Shown: positions 42,083 to 50,216 of the stretch, piece after piece | Position numbering within the stretch: position 1 is the first letter of the stretch | Layout of the letters: each line of letters starts with the position of its first letter | From: a virus | IMG/VR virus record: IMGVR_UViG_3300030329_001671 | Span: 1-64,000 of that record | Direction: 5' to 3' (one strand) | Length of the DNA: 64,000 nucleotides | Program-made: the position numbers and the translations under genes | The notes under the pieces: model-generated | Told to the model about the DNA's origin: nothing | The model's input: only the letters and a program-made list of their open reading frames with translations | Databases searched by the model: none

Positions 42083-44066
42083 TGATTTTGCTCCAGAAGC
42101 TGGTCATTTAGCCCAAAAGGAATATGAGCTCAGTAGCCTTCTTAATACTATGGGGCAACAGGCTCTAATAAATAAAAGCGGAGAAACTTACAGAAACCCA
42201 ACTTTTGGGGTAGATCAAGTAGTAAACGTTTGGGTTCAACAACAAGCTGCCTTTAGGCAGCATATGATTCAGGATATCCAGCAGATTGCACAATCTGTGG
42301 AAGAAGTTAGATCTCCTGTCAACCATATTATTTCAGAAATTTTCCGTCGTGGTGTAACGTGGCAACCAGCGTTTGCCGTTAAATGTAGTAGTTGTTCCAC
42401 GGAATATAAAAACAAGCCTGAGGCGTGTACTAATAAGGGTTGTGATTACGAAGGAAGTTCAGAAACTCTCGTAGAACCTGATGCCGATCAATACCAAAAA
42501 CTCAAGTCTTTTATAACTGATTGTAACGTCTTCGACCAAACTCTAGAGGATGTTCTTAGGGAATTTTGGTGGGACGTAAACACTATAGACGACGGATTTA
42601 TTTATTTCGCCAAAGAATATAAAGATTATGGAGAGAAAGTCCGTTCTAAAGTTATTTCCGTGGAACGATTGAATCCGGCTCTTATCGAGTACGATTTAGA
42701 TAAATCTACAGGTGTTCCTAAAGCATTACATTATGTTTGTTACATTCACAGGGATGCTGCAGCTTCTGAGGTACCCGAAAACTGTAATGCGTGTGGAAAA
42801 CCGTTAGTTCCTGCTATGTTTACTTACCGATATAGAGGTAAGGAAGTTTATCTCTTAGATTCGGAAGTTCTACACGTATCTAAATTTATGCCCACCCGAA
42901 CTTACGGGTGGTCACCAGTTCTAACGCTATTTGATAAAGTCTTAACGATTATCGGTATGGATAAGACTCTTTACCGTTACTTCTTTGAGCGTAAGATGCC
43001 CGCATCCATGATTTTGATTTCTACGGATGATCCGGATAGTTTGAGGGCAGAACGGGAGCGGGTAGAACAAGAAATTCGACAAAACCCAGAATATATTCCT
43101 ATGATTGCAGTTAGCAACGAATCTCAACGTGGAAAGGTTGACATGATTCGTTTGTTCCACAATTTGCAAGAAATGGACTATTTACCTGTTAGACAGGAAA
43201 TTAGGGAAAGAATTGCAGCTATGTGGGGTGTAACTCCTGCATGGCAGGGTGCGCCTGAAGGATTCGGCGGACTATCGACCCAAACTCAGCAACTAGTTGT
43301 CATGAGCAGAGTGGTTGAGGGCGACCAACGTATTTTCCACGAAAAGGTATTCCCGATTATCTTGGATATGTTTGGAATTACTGACTGGAAGCTAGAGTTA
43401 CTCACTCCAGAAGAAAAAGCCGAAGCTACCCAACTTCAGTTCGTACAACAAAAAGTTATGATTGCGAGCCAATTGCTACAAGAAGGATATGACGTAAAAT
43501 TGAAGTCTTTGGACTCTGGAATAATGAGTTTGGACTTTGAAATATCTGGAAAGGGTCTAGGACCTAAAGAGCAGATGGAGATGCAACAGCAACAAATGAT
43601 GGGTGGCGGTATGGAAGGCATGGGAATGAGTATGGAAGGCATGCCTGATGGTATGGGCGACGCTGAACAAGGTATGACTGAACCTCCAGTTGCTCAAGGG
43701 CAACCCGGAATAGGTGGAGCAGGTAGAGACCAGACAGGTCAAATGGATTCTGGTGTTCCCGAAATGCAACCGAACATCCAAAATGCCTTTAATAGTAATT
43801 ACAATGGCACAAAAACGATGTTGAAACAAGTTATAGATAGGGGACATATCCCAGAAATACAAGATGTTACTACCGATATGGGTAAAATGTGGTTCAAGTC
43901 TAGCGGAGATGATTACGTCGCTACGTTTAATAAAACTGGTGATTTGATGGATATCGAACCTGCCCATTTCCCTAAACCCCCAGAAGATAGGGGTAAAAAC
44001 AAGCAAATGAATGCTATATACCAACCAGATAAATTAGACTTGCCGGATGGACTAGATGACCTCTAA
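42060..44066 (+). CDS. Portal protein with zinc-ribbon insertions
   Basis: 668 residues. Portal features: IISEIFRRGVTWQ, wing region, LLDSEVLHVSKFMPTRTYGWSPV (the characteristic H-x-x-x-F-x-P-x-x-x-x-G-x-S motif), a long stem helix region with YFFERKMPASMILI, and WGVTPAWQGAPEG. Two cysteine groups are inserted in the wing: CSSCSTE/CTNKGCDY (about 108-129) and CNACGK (about 243). The C-terminal quarter has Met/Gly/Gln-rich low complexity (about 505-555). Forms the dodecameric DNA channel at the capsid vertex. The zinc ribbons are unusual for portals. Confidence 0.85.
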   Translation: MAGRLTLNDFAPEAGHLAQKEYELSSLLNTMGQQALINKSGETYRNPTFGVDQVVNVWVQQQAAFRQHMIQDIQQIAQSVEEVRSPVNHIISEIFRRGVTWQPAFAVKCSSCSTEYKNKPEACTNKGCDYEGSSETLVEPDADQYQKLKSFITDCNVFDQTLEDVLREFWWDVNTIDDGFIYFAKEYKDYGEKVRSKVISVERLNPALIEYDLDKSTGVPKALHYVCYIHRDAAASEVPENCNACGKPLVPAMFTYRYRGKEVYLLDSEVLHVSKFMPTRTYGWSPVLTLFDKVLTIIGMDKTLYRYFFERKMPASMILISTDDPDSLRAERERVEQEIRQNPEYIPMIAVSNESQRGKVDMIRLFHNLQEMDYLPVRQEIRERIAAMWGVTPAWQGAPEGFGGLSTQTQQLVVMSRVVEGDQRIFHEKVFPIILDMFGITDWKLELLTPEEKAEATQLQFVQQKVMIASQLLQEGYDVKLKSLDSGIMSLDFEISGKGLGPKEQMEMQQQQMMGGGMEGMGMSMEGMPDGMGDAEQGMTEPPVAQGQPGIGGAGRDQTGQMDSGVPEMQPNIQNAFNSNYNGTKTMLKQVIDRGHIPEIQDVTTDMGKMWFKSSGDDYVATFNKTGDLMDIEPAHFPKPPEDRGKNKQMNAIYQPDKLDLPDGLDDL

Positions 44067-46683
44067 AAAATTAGAGAAATTTAAGGCTTTCTTGCAAAAA
44101 GAAGGTGGTGGTAACGGTGGAGGCGGCTCTGGCGGTGATGGTGGTGGCGGTCTTGCGGGAACAGTTTTTACGGTAGAATCTTCAGGATTTGTTCCTACTT
44201 ATGGTGGGGGTAAAAGAAAAAAGCCTAAGAAACGGGATATCAAGAAAAATACTCCCGAAGGGTTTGCTGAGGAATTGATGCAGTACGCCTTAGATAAGTC
44301 TATGGAATTAAAGAAAAATATGGCTCTAGGTATAGGACAGAAAGATGTAAGGAACACTGACTTAGGACAGTCTTCTAGAAGTGGAGATAATAGGAAATAT
44401 ACTCGCACCGCCGACGTAGGAGGAAAGAATCAGTACAAAGTTCTAAATCCTCCCGAAATTCCCTTTCAACATGACCCAGTTCTGTCTTGGGAAGATATTT
44501 TCCAAAAAGCTGAAGATGAAGATTTACAAATAACGGCTAAAGTTCTTATACGTGATGAGTCAGACAAAGTTTTAATTTTAAAGGATAGTTTCTCCGATTG
44601 GTGGGATTTACCGGGTGGACATATACACACCGAAGAAACTCCCGAAGAGGGAGCGTTGAGGGAAGTTGAAGAAGAAACGGGAATAAAGCTAAATGATGTC
44701 GATTTGGTTATAGGTCAAGAAGTTGAAACTGATTTAGGGCGTAAACTAGGGCTATTTCTAGTTGCTTATGTACCTTTAGACTCACCTAAACCCCTCCTTA
44801 GCGACGAGCATACGGACTATGCTTGGATAAACATGGAATCTACCTATTACTATAAATTAGGTGTTTGGGGTCCGATTATACGATATATCCTAAGATTTTT
44901 ATTTGAAGGCGCACATGAGGAAGATAATCCTTATGTGGAAACCCAATCGGCAGCTTTAGAGCGTTTAGATAAAGCTATGGTAATCCATACAGACGAATCT
45001 GGTGATAAAACCGCTTTGGCATCAGATGGAGTGTATTTGGTCAAAAGTGATGGAAAAGTGTTCAAACAAGAACCGTGGCCAGCATCGGAAGAAACTGGAG
45101 ACTTGTTGAATATAGAGGAGGATGATTTTCTCAACCATAGTTGGGTGTTGGAAAAGCGAAAAGATACTCCGATTCCTATGAAATTTTACCGGCCGATTTC
45201 AGAAGAGCATGACCAAATTGTAAATCGCCCATTTAAGCTATTGAGAGGCTCCCCTAAAGATTATGTTGTAGCCAAACCTCCCGCTCCCAACTCTGGAGAA
45301 GTTTTAGAAGATTTAGAACAAATTCAAGCGGATTTTAGAGCTTTATCTGAGAAAGGTCAGGAGCGGTTAAAAGAACAATTAGATATGGCTGATGAAGAGA
45401 TACTAAAACCTTTTTTGAGGTACGGCTTAGACCACGGGTTAGATTTAGGTGATTATGTGCCTATGTTGGAGGATTTTCTATCCGACATAAACACTATAGT
45501 TATGAGTAAAAAATATCAAATAAATTACCCTAGACCGTGGCAGTATGAAATGGATGAGCCTTACTTCATTTATGATGTTGTATCTGCCCTGCGACCGAGT
45601 ATAGACACTCCTTCGTACCCATCAGGACACTCTACCCAATCTTTGGTGGTAGCTGAGATATTAGGAAACTTATTTCCGGGACACGAAGAAAACTTCCAAG
45701 ATATTGCGGAAAGAATAGGTGTCAATAGAGTAAAAGCTGGTTGGCACTTTCCGATGGATCACACCGCCGGCCAGAAATTGGCATTAGAAATTATAGATTC
45801 TTTACCTAATGCTATTCAACTAGAAAAAGATAGAGTTTATCTGAAACCCGGTCAAGAGGCTCCTGAGGGAGTTAAAGTCGAAACGGGACCAGCGGGGGGT
45901 CGTTATTATGATGCCGAGGTTGATCCGGGACTAACGGAACTTGAAGGTCACGAAGAGCGTTCTGAGGCATCTTTCTACGGAGCAGTAGAGGGTAGAGAAC
46001 CGGGGATGACAGATAACTTCAATAAAGACTTCAATGAAGCTTATTTAGATATATCTAATCGAATCGTAGGAGAAATAGGTTTAGACTCAGAGGAATATAG
46101 GAATAAATTACAGGATGCTTTTTCAGAACCAGATGAAAATTTTGTGGATCACTCCGATATGCAATTTTTAGGAGATTGGTCAGGAAGTAGTGTAGAAAAC
46201 AGTTCAATAAGTATGCAATACGCCGCCGCAGAACTGTTCGGAAGTTCTTCGGAAAAATTAGATAACGTTAACTTTTTTAAAGCTACCTACCCAGAAGAAA
46301 CTGTAGAAGACTATAAGTATCCACAAGCTATAAATAGCGCAGGAACGTATCTGAAAGATTTGTATTCCAATACTCAAAGGAGTTTTGAAGAACGGGGTAT
46401 TAAGGAAATTACTTTGTACCGAGGTGTTAACACTAAACGACAAGTTCCCGTGAAATCGGGAGAAAGAGTAGCCATGAAGGATTTACCACTATCTTCTTGG
46501 ACTGCCCATCCGCACGAGTCCACGTATTTTGGAGATGTAGTGGTATCTAGAACATTTGATGTAAAGGATATTATAGCCTCTTGCGTGGACAAGCTTCCAC
46601 TTGGGGAGTTTGAATTTATAGTCCACACCCCAGATGTGGGGGTAGAGTCTACAGTAGAATACGTGTCGCATACAGGCATGTAG
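44056..46683 (+). CDS. Multi-enzyme virion protein: Nudix, PAP2-type phosphatase, cargo tag, ADP-ribosyltransferase
   Basis: 875 residues, overlapping portal. Gly-rich start. Nudix domain about 160-270: LPGGHIHTEE and REVEEETGI give a complete Nudix box. About 280-440 unassigned. PAP2/haloperoxidase-type phosphatase about 440-590: K-x6-R-P at NYPRPW (about 488), YPSGHSTQS (about 520), NRVKAGWH (Arg and His, about 556). A tag-like module RVYLKPGQEAPEG, ending GGRYYD (about 593-620), is shared with two other proteins. ADP-ribosyltransferase at the C-terminus: TLYRGV (about 786), LSSWTAHP (about 812), GEFEFIV (E-x-E, about 852). All three active sites look intact. Suggests NAD/ADP-ribose processing by a protein carried in the virion. 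Confidence 0.8.
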   Translation: MTSKKLEKFKAFLQKEGGGNGGGGSGGDGGGGLAGTVFTVESSGFVPTYGGGKRKKPKKRDIKKNTPEGFAEELMQYALDKSMELKKNMALGIGQKDVRNTDLGQSSRSGDNRKYTRTADVGGKNQYKVLNPPEIPFQHDPVLSWEDIFQKAEDEDLQITAKVLIRDESDKVLILKDSFSDWWDLPGGHIHTEETPEEGALREVEEETGIKLNDVDLVIGQEVETDLGRKLGLFLVAYVPLDSPKPLLSDEHTDYAWINMESTYYYKLGVWGPIIRYILRFLFEGAHEEDNPYVETQSAALERLDKAMVIHTDESGDKTALASDGVYLVKSDGKVFKQEPWPASEETGDLLNIEEDDFLNHSWVLEKRKDTPIPMKFYRPISEEHDQIVNRPFKLLRGSPKDYVVAKPPAPNSGEVLEDLEQIQADFRALSEKGQERLKEQLDMADEEILKPFLRYGLDHGLDLGDYVPMLEDFLSDINTIVMSKKYQINYPRPWQYEMDEPYFIYDVVSALRPSIDTPSYPSGHSTQSLVVAEILGNLFPGHEENFQDIAERIGVNRVKAGWHFPMDHTAGQKLALEIIDSLPNAIQLEKDRVYLKPGQEAPEGVKVETGPAGGRYYDAEVDPGLTELEGHEERSEASFYGAVEGREPGMTDNFNKDFNEAYLDISNRIVGEIGLDSEEYRNKLQDAFSEPDENFVDHSDMQFLGDWSGSSVENSSISMQYAAAELFGSSSEKLDNVNFFKATYPEETVEDYKYPQAINSAGTYLKDLYSNTQRSFEERGIKEITLYRGVNTKRQVPVKSGERVAMKDLPLSSWTAHPHESTYFGDVVVSRTFDVKDIIASCVDKLPLGEFEFIVHTPDVGVESTVEYVSHTGM

Positions 46684-46691
46684 GATGTGTT

Positions 46692-47429
46692 ATGATGAAA
46701 ACTATTGACATAACGGAACTTGACCCTAGTAATTTGAATTGGTTACGTGCGGGTAAGAAGTCAAAAGAAGCAGAATTGCAGAAAGGAAGGGTTTACTTGA
46801 AACCCGGACAACAAGCCCCTGAGAACGTACAAGTTCAAACTGGTCCTAGAGGCGGTCAGTTTTATGATGAGGCTCCTAGCCAATCAACTGCTGATGAGAC
46901 TGACCCCATCACTATACAACCGGAAGGTTCTATTTCTCCAGAGAATCAGGCGTTGATTGATGACCTAAAGGAAATTGGACAAATAAATCCAATTGATCCC
47001 GATGAAATGATTATTGATAACGTTAAAGTTGGACCGATAAAGGTTTGGAATGATAGAGTTAACCTTACTGGACTTACCTCCCTTGATCCAAGGTCGGGGG
47101 CAGGATCAAAAGCATTGAAACGTATAACCGATTTAGCCGATAAACATGGAGTCACGTTAGAAGATGCGGCTGTCCCGTTCAGAGGGGCTGATGGGGAAAT
47201 GATTCCAAAAGATAAGTTACGGGCGTTTTATTTACGACATGGGTATCAATTTTCAGATCCCAATGATCCAGACAGAATGGTACGTTTTCCCCAACCAACG
47301 GGACCCATTAGAATAAATATAGGCGGTGATGATAGTTGGACATCAGTACCAAGAGATCAAGAATACGGAGAAGACGAAGAAGATGAAGGGTATAATCCTT
47401 TTGCAGGAACAAATGTTTCGATTAGATAA
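46692..47429 (+). CDS. Tagged virion protein with GNAT-like domain
   Basis: 245 residues, ATG ATG start. Residues about 32-60 carry the tag module (RVYLKPGQQAPENVQVQTG, then GGQFYDE). Residues about 105-205 have the layout of an acetyltransferase: DNVKVGPIKVWNDRVNLTGL, RSGAGSKALKRITDLADKHG (acetyl-CoA loop R-S-G-A-G-S) and KLRAFYLRHGYQF, the usual GNAT end. Acidic C-terminus. Follows the multi-enzyme gene. Target unknown. Confidence 0.6.
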   Translation: MMKTIDITELDPSNLNWLRAGKKSKEAELQKGRVYLKPGQQAPENVQVQTGPRGGQFYDEAPSQSTADETDPITIQPEGSISPENQALIDDLKEIGQINPIDPDEMIIDNVKVGPIKVWNDRVNLTGLTSLDPRSGAGSKALKRITDLADKHGVTLEDAAVPFRGADGEMIPKDKLRAFYLRHGYQFSDPNDPDRMVRFPQPTGPIRINIGGDDSWTSVPRDQEYGEDEEDEGYNPFAGTNVSIR

Positions 47430-47444
47430 GTAAGCGAGGTTACT

Positions 47445-48701
47445 GTGCTTATTATAGAACAAGAAAAGCGGGACTGGTTACTAGAACAAGTTAATTCTAC
47501 ACCACATCCCAATTGGACAGAAATAGCCCGTCAGTACGAAGAAGTATTTGGCGAAAGGCGACACCGATCCACCATACGTAGGTGGGTTTTGACTTTGATG
47601 CGGGACGAGCATATCCTTGAACATTATGGGGAAGACGGGTTGCTCAGAGATGAGGTTGGTACCCGCAGAGCTAAACTAGAAAGCGCACATTTTAAGAAGC
47701 GTGTTAGCGACCTAGTAAATAAACAACTTTCCCACGAAAATATTGTAGATGTTATAAAAATGTCTGCTCAGGCGTTACCACCTAATAAGATACGTCTGAG
47801 AGAAACGCAGAAAACTACTTCGGAAAGCCCCATCGTAGCAGTAGCTCCACTTACGGATTTACATATTGGGGAATTCGTAGACACCCAGCAAATGGGAGGT
47901 CTTAATGCTTACGATTTTGAAATTTTTACTAATAGACTCTTTGGTTGGACTAATCAAATTAGTGATCTTTGCTCTTTACGGCGTTCCTTTGTTTCGGTAC
48001 CAATCCTTAAAGTGCCAATGCTCGGAGACATGGTGTCAGGAGAAATCCACGAAGAATTAGTTCGTACTAATTTAGATAATGTCATCATGACCATGGCTCG
48101 TGGTGCTTACATGGTATCCCAATCTCTCATGACGCTTGCTAGCCAATTTGAAGAGGTTCATGTGGATTCTGTGGTGGGTAATCACCAACGTCTAAGGAAA
48201 GAAATTTACTACAAAGATAAATATGTGGGGTGGGATTATTTATTCTACCAATGGGTGGCTGCTTTCTGTAAGGATCAGCCCAACATTAAATTTACTATTC
48301 CGAAAACTTTTTATCAGTTGATAGACGTAGCCGGATTTAATGTTCTCATACATCACGGGGATGCTATGAGAGGGTCATCCATGCAACAAAAAGTACACTC
48401 TCTACGACAGGCTTTACAACCACAAGGGAAAGCTTTCCAATACATGTTTATGGGACACTACCACCATGTAGAGGAACATGATATAGGTACAGGTACAGCA
48501 TTGATGTGTGGATGTATGAAGGGAACTGACGAGTATGCTATGCTGCAGGGATTAGCTTCTAGAGCAACACATGTTCTAACGTTCTTCCATCCCAAGTATG
48601 GATTGATTAGTAGGGATACTATTTACTTAGAAAACTTTGATGACGAGAGGCATGGTTTTAATGATTATGTCCCAGAGATTTGGGCGGAGCTTATTGAATA
48701 G
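47445..48701 (+). CDS. Calcineurin-like metallophosphoesterase with N-terminal HTH
   Basis: 418 residues, GTG start. Metal-binding motifs in order: PLTDLHIGE (D-x-H, about 138), MLGDMVSGE (GD, about 193), SVVGNHQRLR (GNH, about 244), LIHHGDAM (about 303), and MGHYHHVEE (G-H-x-H, about 335). The N-terminal 60 residues hold a helix-turn-helix-like segment (NWTEIARQYEEVFGERRHRSTIRRWVL). Similar phage proteins occur near head genes; a nuclease or phosphatase activity on DNA is possible. Confidence 0.8.
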   Translation: MLIIEQEKRDWLLEQVNSTPHPNWTEIARQYEEVFGERRHRSTIRRWVLTLMRDEHILEHYGEDGLLRDEVGTRRAKLESAHFKKRVSDLVNKQLSHENIVDVIKMSAQALPPNKIRLRETQKTTSESPIVAVAPLTDLHIGEFVDTQQMGGLNAYDFEIFTNRLFGWTNQISDLCSLRRSFVSVPILKVPMLGDMVSGEIHEELVRTNLDNVIMTMARGAYMVSQSLMTLASQFEEVHVDSVVGNHQRLRKEIYYKDKYVGWDYLFYQWVAAFCKDQPNIKFTIPKTFYQLIDVAGFNVLIHHGDAMRGSSMQQKVHSLRQALQPQGKAFQYMFMGHYHHVEEHDIGTGTALMCGCMKGTDEYAMLQGLASRATHVLTFFHPKYGLISRDTIYLENFDDERHGFNDYVPEIWAELIE

Positions 48702-48707
48702 AACCTA

Positions 48708-48715
48708 GTATAATA
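48708..48715 (+). promoter_or_regulatory. GTATAATA promoter-like motif before the gp10-like gene
   Basis: GTATAATA in the 36-bp gap after the phosphoesterase, before ATG 48738. An AGGGAGG ribosome site follows at 48721-48727. No -35 box. Confidence 0.5.
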
Positions 48716-48737
48716 TCATTAGGGAGGATTTTTCCTA

Positions 48738-49328
48738 ATGCCAGTTGACCGAGCTACTCATAGACGAATTAAAGATAAGATATTAAAAGCTATCACTAAA
48801 GGCGTTCAGGTCAACGGTAAGCATGTGTTCCAAAGATCACAACAATATGTTCCTGTACAAACAGGACAACTAAAAAAGAGTGGAGGTTTTTCAGCTAAAA
48901 AAGATGGTTGGATTTTAAACTATAGAGCCCCTTATGCTGCTGATGTACACAGTAGACCTTATAGTTCTAATGAAGAGGAGCAACCTCAAACTGTGGGGGC
49001 GCATATAAGGCGAGCCTTTAGGCGTAAGGATGGAACTCAGGTAAAAGCTACTAAAGTAAAAGGATACTACCTAACTAAATCGGGAAAACGTTTACGTCGT
49101 GATCCTAGACAAGGAGGAAAGTATCTTACTAGGGCAGTAGACACGGAGATGCCAGATTTGACTACTAATGTATTCAACGCATTACAGAGACAATTTGGCA
49201 GAGTAAAGTTATCATCTTCAACGGCTGGAAAACCAGCATCTTCTGGTGGAAATCCTACATCAAAGTCTGGTGGAAAACCTCAGACACAGGGATCGAAACA
49301 TAAGAATAAGTTTGGAGGAAAGAGATAG
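48738..49328 (+). CDS. HK97 gp10-like head-tail/tail-completion protein
   Basis: 196 residues, ATG after AGGGAGG. Early residues fit the gp10-like pattern: a helix, then YVPVQTGQLKKSGGF (the T-G-x-L-x-x-S motif) and APYAADVHSRPY, with a final KYLTRAVDTEMPDL. The C-terminal 45 residues are Gly/Ser/Lys-rich low complexity, perhaps disordered. Joins head and tail or completes the tail. It lies in the head module, apart from the other tail genes. Confidence 0.7.
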   Translation: MPVDRATHRRIKDKILKAITKGVQVNGKHVFQRSQQYVPVQTGQLKKSGGFSAKKDGWILNYRAPYAADVHSRPYSSNEEEQPQTVGAHIRRAFRRKDGTQVKATKVKGYYLTKSGKRLRRDPRQGGKYLTRAVDTEMPDLTTNVFNALQRQFGRVKLSSSTAGKPASSGGNPTSKSGGKPQTQGSKHKNKFGGKR

Positions 49329-49567
49329 TGCCGAGCAAACAGGAAATTCAAAAAATTATAGATAATATTACACCTTTTCAAGAATACATCATGCGGGGGG
49401 CATCTCGGATGGTAGGACAGACTCTAGACCAACTAGAGTCTTCTATGCCAGAAGGGAAACAACTAGAAAAACTGAAGCAGTTGATAGAGGATATTTTGTA
49501 CGAATACAGAGATAGTCTATTAAGGGCAACAGTTGAGTTAGATATACAGCAGAAGACAAAAAAGTAA
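49328..49567 (+). CDS. Small helical protein, unknown
   Basis: 79 residues, GTG start overlapping the previous stop. Entirely helical with heptad-like repeats (QTLDQLESSMPEGKQLEKLK). No motif. Possible scaffold or connector accessory. Confidence 0.5.
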   Translation: MPSKQEIQKIIDNITPFQEYIMRGASRMVGQTLDQLESSMPEGKQLEKLKQLIEDILYEYRDSLLRATVELDIQQKTKK

Positions 49568-49580
49568 TTAGGGGAAGTTC

Positions 49581-50204
49581 ATGTATCAGTCTGTAAGAAG
49601 GATAGACGGAGAAGTAGTTAAGCAAGATGAAATGCAAACCCTGTATGAAGGGTTGGCTACCAAACATCGAAATTTGTTTTTGTATGGAACTATAGTAGGA
49701 CCAATCGACAGGATAGATAATTGGAATTCTGGATTTACAGCAGACTCAATTATTTCTCTAAGTTTAGAGGATTCTAAGGCACCTATTATTTTACATATAG
49801 ATTCACCGGGGGGTTCGGTTAGGGACGGATTGAGGTTGATAGATATAATGAAGACAGTAGATGCTCCAGTTTGGACTGTGGGTTCTAATTGTTATAGTAT
49901 GGGGGCTATGATACTAGCGGCAGGTGAAGCGGGTCACAGGTACGTATACCCACATGCTCACACTATGTTGCATTTACCTTCGGGTACAACTAGAGGAGAT
50001 GCAAAGCAAGTAGAAATCCAAAGTAAAGAAATGCAAAAAGTCAAGAAAACTTTGGTCGGATTAATAAAGGAATGGGGAGTGTCTAAGGAAGAACGCACTA
50101 TAATGAAAGATATAGACAGAGAATTTTACTTAGATGCGTCGGAAACAATCGAGTATGGTTTAGCAGATAAATTCATTACTCAGAATACTTTTATTGGGAA
50201 GTAA
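49581..50204 (+). CDS. ClpP-like serine protease
   Basis: 207 residues, ATG after AGGGGAAGTTC. ClpP/crotonase fold: FLYGTIVGPI, PIILHIDSPGGSVRDGL (oxyanion region), SNCYSMGAMILAAG (nucleophile Ser, about 105), HTMLHLPSG (His, about 131), and IDREFYLDASE (Asp). The triad is complete. ClpP-type proteases often serve as prohead proteases in phages. The next gene is another protease-like protein, so one of the two is probably the maturation enzyme. Confidence 0.8.
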   Translation: MYQSVRRIDGEVVKQDEMQTLYEGLATKHRNLFLYGTIVGPIDRIDNWNSGFTADSIISLSLEDSKAPIILHIDSPGGSVRDGLRLIDIMKTVDAPVWTVGSNCYSMGAMILAAGEAGHRYVYPHAHTMLHLPSGTTRGDAKQVEIQSKEMQKVKKTLVGLIKEWGVSKEERTIMKDIDREFYLDASETIEYGLADKFITQNTFIGK

Positions 50205-50216
50205 CCCAGAGGTTTA

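Noticed and set aside
48717-48740. Hairpin CATTAGG/CCTAATG enclosing the ribosome site and start codon of the gp10-like gene, a possible translational switch.
   Set aside because: The promoter motif at 48708 would start RNA near 48721, inside the left arm, so the full stem would not be transcribed from it.
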